Positions 1 to 5,610 of a stretch of 5,610 nucleotides of DNA are shown here, one piece after another. The first letter of the stretch is position 1; each line of letters opens with the position of its first letter. A program made the translations under genes and the position numbers. This DNA comes from CAZDEK01 sp964504625 (GTDB lineage: Bacteria; Patescibacteriota; Saccharimonadia; CAILAD01; GCA-016700035): contig CAZDEK010000055.1 in NCBI GenBank assembly GCA_964504625.1, positions 1 through 5,610 of the forward strand. Reading direction: 5' to 3'. The notes under the pieces were generated by a model. It was given only the letters and a program-made list of their open reading frames with translations, made no database searches and was not told the origin of the DNA.

Positions 1-233
1 TTTCAACTTACAATGTGGACTATGGTAGAATCCCAGGCCTTGCCGCTAAGCAGGTCTTTACCGATATTGATGTTCAGGGTGTATCTAAGGGTAAGCAGTC
101 CTCTGGAGCTAATTTTGAGATTAGCTTCAAGGTAGATCAAGATTTGGTGACGAAGTATCGGCAAGATAATGCTAAGCAAGATGTTCAGACGAGTACATCG
201 CCAAGTCCAACAACACAAGCTGGAGGTCGATAA
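1..233 (+). CDS. pilN: PilN-like type IV pilus assembly protein, C-terminal part (5' end outside window)
   Basis: The reading frame is open from base 3 to the TAA at 231-233, giving about 76 residues. Because it is open at the window edge, the real start lies upstream; the internal GTG at 15 is probably not a start. The visible part holds an alternating hydrophobic strand pattern (FTDIDVQGV, then FEISFKVDQDL), as in the last strands of the ferredoxin-like fold of PilN/PilO proteins. It ends in a Ser/Thr/Pro-rich tail (TSTSPSPTTQAGGR) that is probably disordered. PilN is a single-pass inner-membrane protein that pairs with PilO and connects to cytoplasmic PilM. The call rests mainly on position just before a PilO-like gene and the motor genes; sequence support is weak. 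A second PilO-like protein is the main alternative. The GGAGG at 222-226, within its last codons, is the ribosome binding site for the next gene. Confidence 0.6.
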   Translation, partial: STYNVDYGRIPGLAAKQVFTDIDVQGVSKGKQSSGANFEISFKVDQDLVTKYRQDNAKQDVQTSTSPSPTTQAGGR

Positions 234-235
234 GT

Positions 236-967
236 ATGGTTGCAGCTGCTAGCAATAAAGCCACGGATCCGAAGCAAAAAAAGATTGCTATACCTCAAAC
301 ACCAGTTTCGCAGTCACAGCAAAACAGTATTCGTAATTTAGTAATCATTACTGTGGTTATTTGTACGTTGGTTGTACTAGGGGGCGGCTACGCCATCTAT
401 CAGCTTATTAATGCGAATAGCAAAAAAGCTTTTGAGGTCCGAGCGCAGGAATATTACATCGTTGCTGCTCAAAAAAATCTTCAAAAGCTTAAAGATGCTG
501 AGCCTGCATTAGCAGACATAAAAAAATCTGATGGTTCAGCACCTTCGACGTTTGATTACGTAACTAAGCGTGTTTTGCCGACTACACCAGACTTTCAGGT
601 CCTACTGACCGTCATTAATACTCTAGAAAAACAGACACTTGTGAATATAGAGAGTGTTAGTAAGGATACTGCGACGGGGACAGCTGCTACGCCAGCTGGA
701 ACCGCAAATCAAGCGCAGTCATCTGGGATTCAAACGTCACAATTGACGTTTAAAGTTTCCGGCAATCAAGATCAGGTTAATACTTTCCTGCGCGCCGTCG
801 AAAAATCTGCTCGTGTTTTCGATTTCTCAAGCATGAAACTTTCGGGTGATGCTACGAGTATTTCATTGAGTGTGAGCTATCGAGTCTATAATCTGCCGAA
901 GCCTTCAATCGATCCGCAGATGGTCCCAATGGATCAATATGAATCTAACAAAGGGAAGTATCAATAG
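236..967 (+). CDS. pilO: PilO-like type IV pilus inner-membrane alignment protein
   Basis: This 243-residue protein has the PilO layout: a short basic, Gln-rich cytoplasmic N-terminus (1-33), one transmembrane helix at about 34-57 (NLVIITVVICTLVVLGGGYA), then an extracytoplasmic part. That part starts with a Lys/Ala/Gln-rich, probably coiled-coil helix (about 60-95) and continues into alpha/beta segments. A low-complexity Thr/Ala/Gly/Gln stretch at about 144-164 interrupts it, followed by strand-helix-strand (TSQLTFKVSGNQ, then ISLSVSYRVY). PilO normally dimerises with PilN and transmits between PilM and the rest of the machine. The ATG at 236 is chosen because GGAGG at 222-226 sits 9 bases upstream, only 2 bases after the preceding stop, so translation is probably coupled. 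It is somewhat longer than the usual 200 or so residues, mainly through the inserted linker and the tail. The name rests on topology and context, since PilO sequences diverge widely. Confidence 0.7.
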   Translation: MVAAASNKATDPKQKKIAIPQTPVSQSQQNSIRNLVIITVVICTLVVLGGGYAIYQLINANSKKAFEVRAQEYYIVAAQKNLQKLKDAEPALADIKKSDGSAPSTFDYVTKRVLPTTPDFQVLLTVINTLEKQTLVNIESVSKDTATGTAATPAGTANQAQSSGIQTSQLTFKVSGNQDQVNTFLRAVEKSARVFDFSSMKLSGDATSISLSVSYRVYNLPKPSIDPQMVPMDQYESNKGKYQ

Positions 968-1221
968 TGAAACGTCGCGATCTCATTGGGATATTGGTAA
1001 TAGTAGCAATAATTTCGGTAATAGGCGTCTTGCTATATACGCAACTAGCGCCTGCCCCTAAAGATTCGGCTATTATGGTGGAGGTTCCTCCAAAAGTAGC
1101 TGTTCCACTACAAAGTGAAGATGACCAGCGCATCCTGAATGACCTAAAGGCTTTAAGTGATTATGCAAAACCACCGAAATGTGAAGCCGGACAGGAAACC
1201 TGTAAAGCAACCTCTGAGTGA
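967..1221 (+). CDS. Small single-pass membrane protein in the T4P operon, function unknown
   Basis: I do not recognise this 84-residue protein by sequence. It starts with GTG at 967, sharing the G of the pilO TAG stop, with GGGAAG at 953-958 as a modest ribosome binding site. MKRRD is followed by a hydrophobic helix at about 6-25, so the positive-inside rule puts the remainder outside the cytoplasm. That remainder is Pro/Lys/Val-rich (about 28-48), then a short acidic amphipathic helix (about 50-66), then a tail with Cys72 and Cys79 that could form a disulphide. It occupies the place of pilP in proteobacterial pilMNOPQ operons but is much shorter and has no lipobox cysteine after the hydrophobic segment, so it is not a normal PilP. 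It may be a lineage-specific partner of PilN/PilO; that is inference from position alone. The tight overlap with pilO and its consistent membrane topology make it a real gene. Confidence 0.78.
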   Translation: MKRRDLIGILVIVAIISVIGVLLYTQLAPAPKDSAIMVEVPPKVAVPLQSEDDQRILNDLKALSDYAKPPKCEAGQETCKATSE

Positions 1222-1236
1222 TCGTGAGGGTAGTGC

Positions 1237-3030
1237 ATGCTCACCCTAGATAACCAAAAAACAATAGAAAAGCTTATCGTTGATGGTGGTGTTGTGCCGC
1301 ACGATCTTTTAGAGGTAGCAAAATTACGCTCCTTAAAAGAAAACAAGGGATTATTGCAGGTACTTGTTGATATGAAGGCGGTTACTGAAGAAGATTCTGT
1401 TAAGCTTATCGCCATTGCGAAAAAAATTCCTTTTGCTGATCTTTCGAATCCGAATGTGCAAATCAAACAAGAGGTACTAGAACTGATTCCGATAGAAATC
1501 GCTAAGAATTACATGGCGGTACCTTTTGGCTTTGCGAATGGTGCTCTTAATGTCGCTTTACTCGACCCGACAAACCTTCAGGCGATTGACTTTATTTCTC
1601 GGAAGACCGGCTATAGTATCTCGCCGTTTATTGCTAGTCAGACTGGTATTGATCGCGTGCTCGGTATGTATAAAGAGCGATTCAGTCAAGAAGTATCTGA
1701 AGTACTCAAAAATATCGCATCGGCTGAGAAAGAAGAACAAGCCGCCGAAAAAGCTGTCAAGCAAGATTCAAAAAAGATCAATGATATTGTCCAGGACGCG
1801 CCAATCACGCGCGCTCTCAATACCATTCTTGAATACGCGATTAATGCTAAAGCATCCGATATTCATATTGAACCGAGACAAAAAGAGCTGAAGATACGTT
1901 TCCGTATTGATGGTATCTTACGCGAAGTCATGACGTTGCCAAAATCATCAGAGGCGGCCTTGATTTCGCGCATTAAGATTTTGTCGAATCTCAAAATAGA
2001 TGAGCATCGCATCCCACAAGACGGTCAAGCGATCTATATTTATGCCGGTCGCGAAGTGGACTTACGTATCGCTATTGCACCAATATCCTATGGCGAACAA
2101 GTCGTTATCCGTATTCTTGATAAGAACGCACAGAATATTACGCTTGATTCGCTTGGCTTCCGGGGGCGCAGCATGCGGCTAATTCAATCAGGCATGCGCA
2201 AGCCGCACGGCATGATTCTCTCAACTGGGCCTACCGGCTCGGGTAAGTCGACAACGCTGTATGCTGTCGTGCAGGCGATTAAGTCTGTGGCCATCAACAT
2301 CGTCACCCTAGAGGATCCGGTGGAGTATAAAATGGAGGGAATTAACCAGATTCAGGTGAATACAGCTGTGGGACTGACATTCGCCAGTGGCTTACGTTCC
2401 ATCTTACGACAAGATCCGAATGTGGTGTTGGTAGGGGAGATCCGAGATGCCGAGACGGCCGATCTAGCCGTTCAGGCTGCACTTACCGGTCACACTGTGC
2501 TGTCGACACTCCATACGAACTCTAGCTCCGGCGTGTTGCCCCGTATGCTTGATATGAAGATTGAGCCGTTCCTGATCGCTTCAACCGTAAATACGGTGAT
2601 TGGCCAGCGTCTGGTCCGTCGTGTCTGCTCCAAGTGTAAAAAGGCCTATCCTGCTTCACCGGCAGCAGTAGAATTGATTAATAAGATTATCGGAGCATTT
2701 CTACCGAAAAACCAAGCTGAGCTTAAGGCCAAGGAAGAAGAATATGGCTACCAGGGTTTGCCCTTATATAGTCAAAACGCTTATACTTTGTACAAGGGGG
2801 AAGGGTGCGATGAATGTAAAGACGGCTATGCTGGTCGCATAGGTATCTTTGAAGTCTTTGAAATGAATCCTGCCATGGAGAAGTTATTGCTCAATCGGGC
2901 TACAACGACTGAAATCCAGGATCAAGCCGTCAAAGATGGCATGCTTACCATGCAGCAGGACGGATATCTCAAAGCGCTAACTGGTGTAACGACGGTAGAA
3001 GAAGTAGCACGCGTCGCAACCGAATATTAA
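1237..3030 (+). CDS. pilB: Type IV pilus extension ATPase PilB (GspE/PulE family)
   Basis: Cytoplasmic hexameric ATPase that powers pilin polymerisation through PilC. The 597 residues read: an N1 domain resembling GspE_N/MshEN (about 1-148), a charged linker (150-180), an N2 domain (about 187-310, with ASDIHIEP and RFRIDG), then the RecA-like motor. The motor has Walker A GPTGSGKST at 331-339 (Lys337), an Asp box around LEDPVEY (358-364), Walker B VVLVGEIRD at 396-404 (Glu401) and a His box TGHTVLSTLHTN at 417-428. A zinc-binding tetracysteine site is formed by C464/C467 and C524/C527, which is typical of PilB/GspE and absent from PilT. All key motor residues are present. The ATG at 1237 follows GAGGG (1226-1230) at a 6-base spacing, 15 bases after the preceding stop. 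The N1 domain lacks the canonical c-di-GMP signature residues. GspE of a type II secretion system is the only close alternative, and the adjoining pilT argues against it. Confidence 0.97.
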   Translation: MLTLDNQKTIEKLIVDGGVVPHDLLEVAKLRSLKENKGLLQVLVDMKAVTEEDSVKLIAIAKKIPFADLSNPNVQIKQEVLELIPIEIAKNYMAVPFGFANGALNVALLDPTNLQAIDFISRKTGYSISPFIASQTGIDRVLGMYKERFSQEVSEVLKNIASAEKEEQAAEKAVKQDSKKINDIVQDAPITRALNTILEYAINAKASDIHIEPRQKELKIRFRIDGILREVMTLPKSSEAALISRIKILSNLKIDEHRIPQDGQAIYIYAGREVDLRIAIAPISYGEQVVIRILDKNAQNITLDSLGFRGRSMRLIQSGMRKPHGMILSTGPTGSGKSTTLYAVVQAIKSVAINIVTLEDPVEYKMEGINQIQVNTAVGLTFASGLRSILRQDPNVVLVGEIRDAETADLAVQAALTGHTVLSTLHTNSSSGVLPRMLDMKIEPFLIASTVNTVIGQRLVRRVCSKCKKAYPASPAAVELINKIIGAFLPKNQAELKAKEEEYGYQGLPLYSQNAYTLYKGEGCDECKDGYAGRIGIFEVFEMNPAMEKLLLNRATTTEIQDQAVKDGMLTMQQDGYLKALTGVTTVEEVARVATEY

Positions 3031-3042
3031 TCAGCTTTATCT

Positions 3043-3047
3043 AAGGA
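3043..3047 (+). promoter_or_regulatory. Ribosome binding site deciding the pilT start
   Basis: AAGGA lies 6 bases before the ATG at 3054. It supports the longer PilT with an N-terminal extension over an in-frame ATG at 3186 (residue 45), which has no comparable purine-rich site upstream. Confidence 0.75.
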
Positions 3048-3053
3048 ATTATC

Positions 3054-4268
3054 ATGCCACCACAGGACCCCACTCAAGCATCCGCTCCACAACCGGTCGT
3101 ATCTACTGTGGCTGGCGAAATCCCAATCGCTGCACCGGTACCGACTGCTAGTGCAGCTGTATCTGCGGGCGATCAAGTACATCAAATGCAAGCAAGTATT
3201 GGTGCCCAGCGCTTGCGCATTGAGCCATACCTCGAGGAAGTCATTCGACGTGATGCCTCGGACATTCATTTGCAGGTTGGACTCCCACCAATGTTGCGTA
3301 TTGACGGGGCGTTAGCACCTATTAAGGATGAGGCGGTACTCAAGGCTGAGGATATTGATGATATTCTGTTTGGTCTACTGGATGACGAGCAGAAGAATAT
3401 CTATCTCAAAGACAAAGAGATCGATTTCTCTTTTGCTTATGGAGATCTGGGTCGTTTCCGCGTCAATGCATTTCATGAAAAAGGCAATCCAGCTGCTGCT
3501 TTTCGCTTGATACCTAATAAGATCCGGACTGTAGAGGATCTGGGCTTGCCGCCAGTACTCAATAAAATGACGGAATATCCTCGCGGTTTAGTTTTAGTGA
3601 CTGGGCCGACCGGCTCCGGTAAGTCCACTACGCTTGCTGGAATGCTCGATAAGGTCAATCGAGAACGTGCGATGCACATTATTACCATAGAAGACCCGAT
3701 TGAGTACCAGCATCATCACAAAAAATCGATTGTCGTTCAGCGCGAAGTGCATTTTGACACCCCTAGCTTCGCCGCAGCGCTTCGCAGCGCTCTCCGTGAG
3801 GACCCAGATGTAGTTTTGATTGGTGAGATGCGTGACCTCGAAACGATTTCAACTGCAATTACGGTGGCTGAAACCGGGCACTTGGTGTTTGCGACATTGC
3901 ATACGAACTCGGCTGCCCAGTCGATCGATCGTATGGTAGACGTTTTCCCGCCACACCAACAGCAACAGATCCGCATCCAGCTTGCTAGCGTGCTGCAGGG
4001 GATTGTAGCGCAACGCTTGATTCCTATGATTGGAGGAGGGCGCATGGCGGCAGCTGAGATCCTTGTTGTGACACCGGCGGTCCGTAATATTATCCGGGAA
4101 GGTAAGAGCCATCAGCTCGATGCAGTCATTCAGACGGGTGCCGAGTACGGCATGCAGTCGATGGATGCCACTCTTGCTCGCTTGATTCACGAAGGAAAGA
4201 TCAGCTACGAGGAAGCGAAGAATTATGCCATTGACCTTACTGAACTTGATCGACTTATGAGGAAATAG
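3054..4268 (+). CDS. pilT: Type IV pilus retraction ATPase PilT
   Basis: Cytoplasmic hexameric ATPase that drives pilus depolymerisation, giving twitching and force generation. The conserved core starts near residue 55 (ASDIHLQVG at 68-76, then MLRIDG). Walker A is GPTGSGKST at 184-192 (Lys190), the Asp box IEDPIEY at 212-218, Walker B VVLIGEMRD at 253-261 (Glu258), and the His box TGHLVFATLHTN at 274-285. The PilT-specific AVRNIIRE at 342-349 matches the AIRNLIRE motif needed for retraction and separates it from PilB and from GspE. It has no tetracysteine site, as expected. At 404 residues it is longer than the usual 345-370 because of a Pro/Ala-rich, probably disordered N-terminal extension of about 52 residues. 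It lies 23 bases after pilB, so both motors are probably made from one transcript. A non-retracting PilU is unlikely given the intact motif and the single copy here. Confidence 0.97.
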   Translation: MPPQDPTQASAPQPVVSTVAGEIPIAAPVPTASAAVSAGDQVHQMQASIGAQRLRIEPYLEEVIRRDASDIHLQVGLPPMLRIDGALAPIKDEAVLKAEDIDDILFGLLDDEQKNIYLKDKEIDFSFAYGDLGRFRVNAFHEKGNPAAAFRLIPNKIRTVEDLGLPPVLNKMTEYPRGLVLVTGPTGSGKSTTLAGMLDKVNRERAMHIITIEDPIEYQHHHKKSIVVQREVHFDTPSFAAALRSALREDPDVVLIGEMRDLETISTAITVAETGHLVFATLHTNSAAQSIDRMVDVFPPHQQQQIRIQLASVLQGIVAQRLIPMIGGGRMAAAEILVVTPAVRNIIREGKSHQLDAVIQTGAEYGMQSMDATLARLIHEGKISYEEAKNYAIDLTELDRLMRK

Positions 4269-4284
4269 CGCGTAATACACCACT

Positions 4285-5526
4285 ATGCTCGATTTTCAAT
4301 ACAAAGCTAGAGATAAAGTCAGCGGCCGCATCATTAACGGTACGATTCAGGCCGATAATGAGATGGCGGCTGGGAAACTCCTTCTCAAGCAGGAGATGTA
4401 TCCAGTTGAGCTACGAATCAAGAAAGGTCCTGTTCTCGGTGCGGGTACCGTTCAGGGGCGTGTTAAGGCTAAAGATAAGGTTGTCTTTACTCGTCAGCTT
4501 GCCACCTTGATCAAAGCCGGTTTACCGATGGCACAAGCATTGCACTCAACGCTCGACCAGGTTAGTAATAAGAAGCTGAAAGAGATCATATTTCGTCTCA
4601 CAAAGTCGGTCGAAGGGGGTACGCCACTCTCTCAAGCGTTAGCCGAGTATCCGCAAAACTTTAATCGCATCTATATCTCGATGGTTGAAGCTGGTGAAGC
4701 ATCTGGTAATCTCGAGAATACGTTAGAGCGACTTGCAATCCAGCTCGAGAAAGAAGCTGAAATTGCCAGTAAGGTACGTGGGGCACTTATCTACCCAGCT
4801 ATCGTTTTAGTGGTTATTATCCTTGTACTTGGCTTCATGCTCACCAGCGTGGTCCCGCAGATAGCCAACCTCTACGCAAGCTTCGGCAAAGATTTGCCCC
4901 TTATTACAGTCATTATGGTATGGATTGCCAATGCTATAACCAAGTATTGGTTTATAACATTTCCAGTACTTGGGTTGATTGGATACGGTATCTATCTAGG
5001 CTTCAAGACCCCCCAAGGACATCGGCTGATCGATCGGGCTAAAATTAACATGCCGCCCATCAATCAGCTGTATATGAAGATGTATATGGCGCGATTCGCT
5101 CGCACACTCGGTAGCTTGGTTGCTAGTGGTATACCGATTCTTCAAGCGTTGGCATTGGTGTCGGATAGCGTGAATAATGAATTCCTTAAGCAAGAAGTGG
5201 TGGTTATGGCTGAGCAAGTGAAGTCGGGGCAATCACTTTCAGAAGCCTTGCAGAAGACTGAATATTTTCTACCGCTTGTCGGACAGATGGTCAAGGTAGG
5301 TGAGGACTCGGGTACACTCGGGGATATGTTAGATCGCCTAGCAACCTTTTACGAGAATGAAGTTGATCAGACGGTGAAGAATATTTCTACGCTGATAGAG
5401 CCGATTCTGATAGTGTTCTTAGGCTTTATGGTGGTCATTATGATTATGGGTGTCCTCTTTCCGGTCTATAACCTCGTTGGTACTGATCTTGGATCGAGTG
5501 GTGGAGCAAAGACTACAACGAAGTAG
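4285..5526 (+). CDS. pilC: Type IV pilus inner-membrane platform protein PilC (GspF family)
   Basis: Polytopic membrane platform on which PilB and PilT act to insert or remove pilin subunits. The 413 residues show the family's N-terminal segment (FQYKARDKVSGRIINGTIQA) and two homologous GspF domains. The first runs from about 65 to 187, with FTRQLATLIKAGLP at 68-81 and EAGEASGNLENTLERLA at 135-151. The second runs from about 268 to 390, with FARTLGSLVASGIP at 271-284 and VGEDSGTLGDMLDRLA at 338-353. Transmembrane helices fall at about 168-190, 221-241 and 373-396, giving the usual three-helix topology. Length is normal for the family. The start is the ATG at 4285, since an in-frame TAA at 4273-4275 blocks anything longer. 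No clear ribosome binding site precedes it; the nearest GAGGA (4259-4263) is 21 bases away. Translation may therefore depend on coupling to pilT, 16 bases upstream. A polar Gly/Ser/Lys/Thr tail follows the last helix. Confidence 0.97.
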   Translation: MLDFQYKARDKVSGRIINGTIQADNEMAAGKLLLKQEMYPVELRIKKGPVLGAGTVQGRVKAKDKVVFTRQLATLIKAGLPMAQALHSTLDQVSNKKLKEIIFRLTKSVEGGTPLSQALAEYPQNFNRIYISMVEAGEASGNLENTLERLAIQLEKEAEIASKVRGALIYPAIVLVVIILVLGFMLTSVVPQIANLYASFGKDLPLITVIMVWIANAITKYWFITFPVLGLIGYGIYLGFKTPQGHRLIDRAKINMPPINQLYMKMYMARFARTLGSLVASGIPILQALALVSDSVNNEFLKQEVVVMAEQVKSGQSLSEALQKTEYFLPLVGQMVKVGEDSGTLGDMLDRLATFYENEVDQTVKNISTLIEPILIVFLGFMVVIMIMGVLFPVYNLVGTDLGSSGGAKTTTK

Positions 5527-5554
5527 TTGACGGCATACCACAATTTGCTATGAT
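5527..5554 (+). promoter_or_regulatory. Predicted sigma70-type promoter for the gene at 5597
   Basis: TTGACG (5527-5532) matches the -35 consensus in five of six positions. TATGAT (5549-5554) matches the -10 consensus in five of six. The spacer is 16 bp, and TGC immediately before the -10 (5546-5548) gives an extended -10. The expected transcription start is near 5561, leaving a leader of about 36 bases before the ATG at 5597. The -35 begins on the base after the pilC stop codon. Seen directly as a motif match; activity is inferred. Confidence 0.7.
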
Positions 5555-5559
5555 TAGCA
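5546..5559. repeat. Short inverted repeat centred on the -10 element
   Basis: TGCTA (5546-5550) and TAGCA (5555-5559) are perfect reverse complements around TGAT. The dyad covers the whole extended -10, so a bound protein would block the promoter. Arms of 5 bp are short enough to arise by chance. Confidence 0.3.
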
Positions 5560-5572
5560 TAAGCGTTTATGC
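5557..5572. repeat. Inverted repeat at the predicted transcription start
   Basis: GCATAA (5557-5562) pairs perfectly with TTATGC (5567-5572) around a 4-base loop, GCGT. It spans the predicted start of transcription. It could be an operator or a small 5' hairpin on the downstream mRNA. It shares GCA (5557-5559) with the preceding dyad, so the two could not form as hairpins together. It is not followed by a T-run and is not GC-rich, so it is a poor terminator for pilC. Confidence 0.4.
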
Positions 5573-5585
5573 GTGATATATATTT

Positions 5586-5593
5586 AAGGAGGT
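5586..5593 (+). promoter_or_regulatory. Consensus Shine-Dalgarno site of the gene at 5597
   Basis: AAGGAGGT is the full anti-16S complement, ending 3 bases before the ATG at 5597 (4 bases from the end of GGAGG). It is the strongest ribosome binding site in the window, clearly better than those of pilB and pilT or the absent one of pilC. This suggests a highly translated product. Confidence 0.85.
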
Positions 5594-5596
5594 ATT

Positions 5597-5610
5597 ATGC
5601 CTAACAAACA
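5597..5610 (+). CDS. Start of a downstream gene, possibly the prepilin (3' end outside window)
   Basis: Only ATG CCT AAC AAA CA is visible, reading M-P-N-K and then Gln or His. The start is well supported by the consensus ribosome binding site at 5586-5593 and the promoter at 5527-5554. A short polar and basic N-terminus directly after pilC, with its own promoter, fits a class III signal peptide leader of a type IV prepilin, since pilA-like genes often follow pilC. The processing site and hydrophobic helix that would prove this lie beyond the window. A minor pilin or prepilin peptidase is also possible. Confidence 0.7.

Noticed and set aside
1219..1233. Possible UGA reassignment to glycine, giving a longer 84-aa protein ending at the TAG at 1231
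   Set aside because: The three large ORFs contain no in-frame TGA and encode many glycines with GGN, so the standard bacterial code fits. Readthrough would add only four residues.
2224..3629. Near-identical nucleotide stretches in pilB and pilT (Walker A region, and CATACGAACTC in the His box)
   Set aside because: Expected from paralogous ATPases with the same motifs and codon preference; no sign of recent gene conversion outside the motifs.
3773..3791. Tandem copies of CGCAGCGCT, each ending in the palindrome AGCGCT, able to form a small hairpin
   Set aside because: They lie inside the conserved PilT stretch AALRSALRED and follow from the repeated Ala/Leu/Arg/Ser codons.
3849..4283. Antisense ORF of 144 codons opposite pilT, and other reverse-strand ORFs
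   Set aside because: They lie opposite strongly conserved genes, show no recognisable domains or signal features, and have odd composition rich in Cys, His and Arg. They are shadows.
1237..5526. A type II secretion system in place of a pilus
   Set aside because: PilT with the AVRNIIRE retraction motif lies between the GspE-like and GspF-like genes, which is specific to type IV pili.
5557..5580. Hairpin after pilC as a rho-independent terminator
   Set aside because: The stem is only 6 bp and AT-rich, and it is followed by GTGATATATATT and not by a T-run.

Overview
This window is an internal slice of a type IV pilus (T4P) biogenesis operon. All genes are on the + strand, and it looks chromosomal. 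It holds, in order, the tail of a PilN-like inner-membrane assembly protein, a complete PilO-like protein, a small unrecognised single-pass membrane protein (84 aa), the extension ATPase PilB, the retraction ATPase PilT, the platform protein PilC, and the first five codons of a further gene that is probably the prepilin. There are no RNA genes, mobile elements, CRISPR arrays or coding gaps over 300 bases. The longest non-coding stretch is the 70-base pilC/downstream spacer (5527-5596).

Region by region: 1-1221 codes for small, divergent, low-complexity-bearing membrane alignment proteins. Here the genes are nearly fused: a 2-base gap between pilN and pilO, then a 1-base TAGTG overlap between pilO and the 84-aa gene. 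1237-5526 codes for the conserved motor core pilB-pilT-pilC, with gaps of 23 and 16 bases. After pilC the layout changes: the spacer carries a good sigma70-type promoter (TTGACG, 16 bp, TATGAT with a TG extension), two small dyads around the -10 and predicted start site, and a perfect AAGGAGGT ribosome binding site before ATG at 5597. This suggests that the downstream gene is transcribed separately and strongly, as expected for a major pilin needed in large excess over the machine.

How the genes work together: PilN and PilO form the membrane alignment complex. PilC is the membrane platform on which PilB (ATP-driven polymerisation) and PilT (ATP-driven depolymerisation) act in turn. Having both motors, each with intact Walker A, Asp box, Walker B and His box, implies extendable and retractable pili used for twitching, attachment or DNA uptake.

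Organism: the set looks like that of a bacterium without a classical outer membrane. No lipobox-bearing PilP or secretin PilQ is seen where pilP/pilQ follow pilO in proteobacteria. The moderate GC content, divergent PilN/PilO and protein style resemble Patescibacteria/CPR, for example Saccharibacteria. That is an inference from gene style and not a proof; another monoderm lineage is possible. The standard code fits: the large ORFs contain no in-frame TGA. I do not see a new biological system. The points most worth following are the 84-aa protein in the PilP position, the PilB N-terminal domain lacking the c-di-GMP signature, and the promoter/dyad arrangement before the next gene.
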